Positions 3,889 to 6,510 of a stretch of 6,510 nt of DNA are shown in pieces. Made by a program: the position numbers and the translations under genes. Position 1 is the first letter of the stretch. Each line of letters begins with the position of its first letter. The notes below the pieces were generated by a model. It was not told the DNA's origin, did not search any database, and saw only the letters and a list, made by a program, of their open reading frames with translations. The stretch lies in contig CAZPRQ010000053.1 of the NCBI GenBank assembly GCA_964589415.1, positions 1 through 6,510 of the forward strand, read 5' to 3'. The DNA comes from CAZPRQ01 sp964589415. Its GTDB lineage: Bacteria; Patescibacteriota; Doudnabacteria; UBA920.

Positions 3889-4518
3889 TTAATTTTCCAG
3901 AGCTCGAATTAATTCATAAGGAAAATCCACCATTTTGTCTGGCGTAAATTTTTCCAGTGCCTGACGGCTATGCATACCCCAGGTAACAGAAATATTTTTA
4001 ATTCCTACGTCCCGGGCCGCGTTTATGTCGCAAATTTCGTCACCTACATAACAACAATTATACGGATTTAGGCCGCGACCGTATATTATTTTTTTTAAGG
4101 CCTGATTTTTGCCAAAAATAAGATTTTCCTTGTTCGCGAATTTAAAAAAATCCTCCACGCCATTGTTAATCAAAAAATTCCTAATGCTTTCCGTTGAATG
4201 CGATGTTAAAATACCCAACTCATTTTGCGGATATAGACGCTCCAATACTTTTTTTAAACCCGGGTGCAATAAGAGTTTAGGAATTTCCTGCGCGAAGGCT
4301 TTTTTCAACTTTATGGCAATACTTGGCAATTGAATTAACGGCACGCCTAACTCCGCGCCGGTTTTTACACCCGTTTCGTTACGATATTTAATGTAATCCT
4401 GAGGTAAAATTTTACGAAAACCATACCTATTGGCGTGGTTATTTATGCACGATAACCATGCCGGCAGGGAATCTGCTAAAGTACCATCAAAATCAAAAAT
4501 AATAGTATACGGTGGCAT
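3889..4518 (-). CDS. HAD-superfamily hydrolase, phosphoglycolate-phosphatase-like
   Basis: The cytosolic Mg-dependent HAD phosphatases work through an aspartyl-phosphate intermediate. All four motifs are visible. Motif I is DFDGTL with nucleophile Asp9 and acid/base Asp11. Motif II is ILTSHS (Thr105/Ser106). The motif III Lys is likely Lys137 in FGKNQALKK. Motif IV is GDEICD (Asp160, Asp164), followed by INAARDVGI. Residues about 16-85 form an all-helical C1 cap of the Gph/PGMB type, which suits small phosphorylated substrates. At 209 residues the length is normal. The start lies 3 bases after the ndh stop with no Shine-Dalgarno, so translation is probably coupled to ndh. The substrate cannot be told from sequence. 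It could repair a damaged metabolite or remove phosphoglycolate; the link to ndh is positional only. The TAA stop is 21 bases before a REP-like palindrome. Confidence 0.88.
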   Translation of the reverse strand: MPPYTIIFDFDGTLADSLPAWLSCINNHANRYGFRKILPQDYIKYRNETGVKTGAELGVPLIQLPSIAIKLKKAFAQEIPKLLLHPGLKKVLERLYPQNELGILTSHSTESIRNFLINNGVEDFFKFANKENLIFGKNQALKKIIYGRGLNPYNCCYVGDEICDINAARDVGIKNISVTWGMHSRQALEKFTPDKMVDFPYELIRALEN

Positions 4519-4521
4519 AGT

Positions 4522-5760
4522 TTATAAATCATTTTTACCAAACACATCTGCTTGGCCATAAATTTGTTTAATGGCGGTAAAAAAACCAAGTATACGGGCA
4601 TAATAACGCATATGGACAAATAAGCGCACAATATAGCCTACCATACCCTTCAAATACACATATTTATTGGTCGCGATAGCCCATTTACCCCCCAGAGTCA
4701 CAATAAAACCATGAGGTTTAGAATGATAAATACGCGGTCTTCTATTGTAATAGGCGCATTCTATGGCATAGGCTACGTAACCACCCTGCTCCCACGCGTC
4801 CGGAACAGAACATTGCGCCAGCTGCCCGTCACAGTTAAGCACAGCGGCCATATCGCCTACGGCATAGATTTCCGGATGTTCTTTGAGCTGTAAATACTCG
4901 TTTACAACCAGACGCCCCTGCTTTCCCAACACCACCGGGTTGGCAAAAGACAAGTTGTATGCTTTTACACCGGCAGCCCAAACCAATACATCGTAAGTCT
5001 CTCTTTCTCCGGATTTATACTCAACAAACTGTCTGTCCACTCTCGTAATTTTTTCATTTAACCTGACCCGTATGCCTAATTCCTGCATTCTAAATTTTGC
5101 GTCTTTGCTTAACTTTTCATTTAAACCGGGAATTAGCACATTTTCGCTGTCTATAATTTCAAGCTCAATTTTATGCCTTGGAATGGAATTTTTCCATGCT
5201 AAAAATGGAACGGCTGAAGCCAGCTCGGTAATAAATTCAACTCCCGTGTATCCCCCACCGGCCACGACAATTCTTATAAGCTTCTTTACGGGATCCTGCC
5301 TGTGGGCCTGAAAAGCGAATTCTATGGCGTTCCGAATACGAAAAACGTCTGACAAGGTTTTAAGCGGCATGGCAAACTCACTGGCACCTAAAGTTCCGTG
5401 GTCATCGTTAACCGAACCTAACGCGATGACTAAAGTAGTATAGGGTAAAATTTTAACCCCAAGCCCTACTTCACGCGCTTTTTGGTTTACACTTTCAACT
5501 TCCGCTTGCACAAAACGTATATGGGTTCCGGAAATAATTCTGGAAATTGGCACAACAATATGCTGCCGGAGCTCCGAAAGATTTGTTAAATCTTCACCCG
5601 ACGTGGCTACCTCATACAAATTGGGGCTGAATAAATGGTAATCATGCTTATCTACAAGCGTAATGTCGACCAAAGTACCCATGCGTTTGGAAAGGCTTAT
5701 GGCAGTTTGCAGCCCGCCAAATCCAGCTCCGACTATGACAATATGTTTTTTTGTTTTCAT
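4522..5760 (-). CDS. ndh: Type II NADH:quinone oxidoreductase (NDH-2), FAD-dependent
   Basis: NDH-2 is a single-subunit flavoprotein on the inner face of the membrane that passes electrons from NADH to quinone without pumping ions. The FAD-binding Rossmann motif is IVIVGAGFGGLQTA (7-20), followed by an acidic residue (Asp37 in ITLVDKHDYHLF) for the ribose. The second Rossmann motif, VVAGGGYTGVEFITELA (165-181), binds NADH. The C-terminal FAD motif is IYAVGDMAA (298-306, Asp303). The quinone-site region is PDAWEQGGYVA (320-330), in which the classical AQxAxQxG pattern is only partly kept, so quinone specificity is uncertain. The C-terminus (about 365-400) is rich in Tyr, Phe and basic residues and probably forms the membrane-binding amphipathic helices. 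At 412 residues it is close to usual length. It is the middle gene of a three-gene unit, 12 bases after the upstream gene and 3 before the HAD gene. A sulfide:quinone reductase is less likely because the redox Cys pair is absent. Confidence 0.92.
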   Translation of the reverse strand: MKTKKHIVIVGAGFGGLQTAISLSKRMGTLVDITLVDKHDYHLFSPNLYEVATSGEDLTNLSELRQHIVVPISRIISGTHIRFVQAEVESVNQKAREVGLGVKILPYTTLVIALGSVNDDHGTLGASEFAMPLKTLSDVFRIRNAIEFAFQAHRQDPVKKLIRIVVAGGGYTGVEFITELASAVPFLAWKNSIPRHKIELEIIDSENVLIPGLNEKLSKDAKFRMQELGIRVRLNEKITRVDRQFVEYKSGERETYDVLVWAAGVKAYNLSFANPVVLGKQGRLVVNEYLQLKEHPEIYAVGDMAAVLNCDGQLAQCSVPDAWEQGGYVAYAIECAYYNRRPRIYHSKPHGFIVTLGGKWAIATNKYVYLKGMVGYIVRLFVHMRYYARILGFFTAIKQIYGQADVFGKNDL

Positions 5761-5772
5761 GGAATTTGGGCT

Positions 5773-6369
5773 TTACTCGGGTAACCATTTCCAACTGCTT
5801 AATACGGCTTCCAATTGTTGTTTGTTTTCTAAATAGGCAGTTGCTTGGAACAAGCGGTTTCCTTTATTGAACCAAATGTTCATAATATTCCAACCCTGCT
5901 TTACATGATTTTCAAAATACACTCCTGTAACGCCGTTTATGGAATATGGTTTGGCATTTAACATTTCCAGTTCTGGTTGTTCGGCTTTTATTTTTTCCGG
6001 GGTTAATGTGGCGTTTGCCGGGTATTGGCTAATAAAAATTTGAGCTATGGTGGCTGATGCAGACTGGACTATTAACGCTTCGCCATCGTCACCTTCATCC
6101 ATCCGCCCTAAAAAATACCATTCCGGGACTTTAAATTCAAAGGCAGGGTTTTGGTGCTGGTACAATCCGCTTTCGGAAACGCTGGCGCCTTCCACCTTAC
6201 CGACATTGTCATTGGCAGTGGTCCTTCCGGGTGTGGAGGTTACTGCATTGGCAGAAGGCGGCATTGGACTCGATATGGAATTAGAAGACGGTTTTTTAAA
6301 AATGGTTAGGGCAAGCCCGGCACCGACTAATAAAATAAAGGCTATAAATATGCGCGTATTTTTGTTCAT
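5773..6369 (-). CDS. Membrane-anchored extracytoplasmic protein, function unknown
   Basis: The 198-residue protein begins with a short basic N-terminus (MNKNTR) and one membrane helix (about 7-24, IFIAFILLVGAGLALTIF) with no lipobox Cys or clear signal-peptidase site, so it is probably a retained N-terminal anchor. A Ser/Pro/Thr/Ala-rich linker (27-66) leads to a compact domain (68-198) that starts LYQHQNPAFEFKVPEWYF and ends LSSWKWLPE. That pattern resembles small PsbP-like or 'GFSFKYP...W' extracytoplasmic domains common in Patescibacteria, a resemblance I hold only loosely. The frame is open 105 bases further upstream (to 6474), but that extension contains a perfect TATAAT promoter element and gives an implausible N-terminus, so I choose the ATG at 6369. 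It is the first gene of the operon with ndh and the HAD phosphatase, which hints at a membrane partner role but does not prove it. Confidence 0.75.
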   Translation of the reverse strand: MNKNTRIFIAFILLVGAGLALTIFKKPSSNSISSPMPPSANAVTSTPGRTTANDNVGKVEGASVSESGLYQHQNPAFEFKVPEWYFLGRMDEGDDGEALIVQSASATIAQIFISQYPANATLTPEKIKAEQPELEMLNAKPYSINGVTGVYFENHVKQGWNIMNIWFNKGNRLFQATAYLENKQQLEAVLSSWKWLPE

Positions 6370-6393
6370 GTTTGAGGAGTACTTGATACCTAT

Positions 6394-6402
6394 ATTATAG
6401 CA
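6394..6402 (-). promoter_or_regulatory. Extended -10 promoter of the ndh operon
   Basis: TGCTATAAT on the minus strand matches the extended -10 consensus TGnTATAAT exactly. No good -35 lies 17-18 bases further upstream (CGGTGG or CCGGTG), which is normal for extended -10 promoters. Transcription would start near 6388, leaving about 18 bases of leader before the ATG at 6369. That leader has no Shine-Dalgarno. Confidence 0.65.
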
Positions 6403-6481
6403 AATAAAGAAGGATTCCACCGGATTTTGCGTGTAATTTTTTACCTCAGACTTTCCGTGATATAAAAAACCCATCTAACAA

Positions 6482-6510
6482 AACAAAAAGTATCGGTTAT
6501 CCGATACTTT
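6482..6510 (-). terminator. Terminator hairpin at the right edge, from a gene outside the window
   Basis: AAAGTATCGG (6487-6496) and CCGATACTTT (6501-6510) form a perfect 10-bp stem with a 4-base loop. On the minus strand the stem is followed by TTGTTTTG, after the Ts that close the stem, so it would end a transcript entering from the right. It may work in both directions, but the plus-strand tail is beyond the window. The stretch 6403-6481 holds no other feature I can see. Confidence 0.75.

Noticed and set aside
4109..6400. Plus-strand frames opposite the HAD gene, ndh and the anchored protein
   Set aside because: They lie wholly antisense to well-supported genes, have no ribosome binding sites and show no protein motifs.
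6370..6474. Extended N-terminus of the anchored protein (35 extra residues)
   Set aside because: A perfect extended -10 promoter lies inside it, and the extension would put 35 unrelated residues before the membrane anchor.

Overview
The window looks like a chromosomal segment of a small-genome, moderately AT-rich bacterium. Candidate Phyla Radiation (Patescibacteria, Parcubacteria-like) is my best guess. This is inferred from the compact layout, weak or absent ribosome binding sites on most genes, a REP-associated transposase with the divergence typical of that group, and many short GC-rich palindromic repeats that even interrupt coding sequence. No rRNA, tRNA or CRISPR array is visible. The taxonomic call is inference only.

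Left part (1-594): the tail of a plus-strand gene (3-125) meets a minus-strand transcription unit at a shared GC-rich hairpin. That unit encodes an unrecognised 52-residue Arg-rich protein (179-337). It has a textbook Shine-Dalgarno, a plausible promoter and a terminator hairpin. Between it and topA lies an AT-rich divergent promoter region carrying one copy of a dispersed repeat.

Centre-left (595-2951): a full-length topA encoding DNA topoisomerase I. Two GC-rich palindromic repeats are embedded in frame in its coding sequence, and both encode the peptide SPGEG. The gene ends in a perfectly symmetric terminator whose two arms are also the last four codons of topA and of a small convergent minus-strand ORF.

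Centre (2937-3867): a repeat-rich accessory island. In order it holds a 44-codon ORF whose start codon lies in the loop of a 60-nt palindrome, a minus-strand terminator, and a REP-associated tyrosine transposase (RAYT) gene flanked by two copies of one 18-bp-arm palindrome. The catalytic core of the RAYT is intact. Its C-terminal tail is recognisable past the stop codon but broken by two frameshifts and one nonsense codon.

Right part (3889-6510): a minus-strand operon with gaps of 12 and 3 bases. It begins at an extended -10 promoter (6394-6402) and encodes a membrane-anchored extracytoplasmic protein, a type II NADH:quinone oxidoreductase (ndh) and a HAD-family phosphatase. A terminator hairpin at the window's right edge insulates it from whatever lies further upstream. 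The likely theme is NADH reoxidation at the membrane; the roles of the anchored protein and the phosphatase are not determinable from sequence alone.
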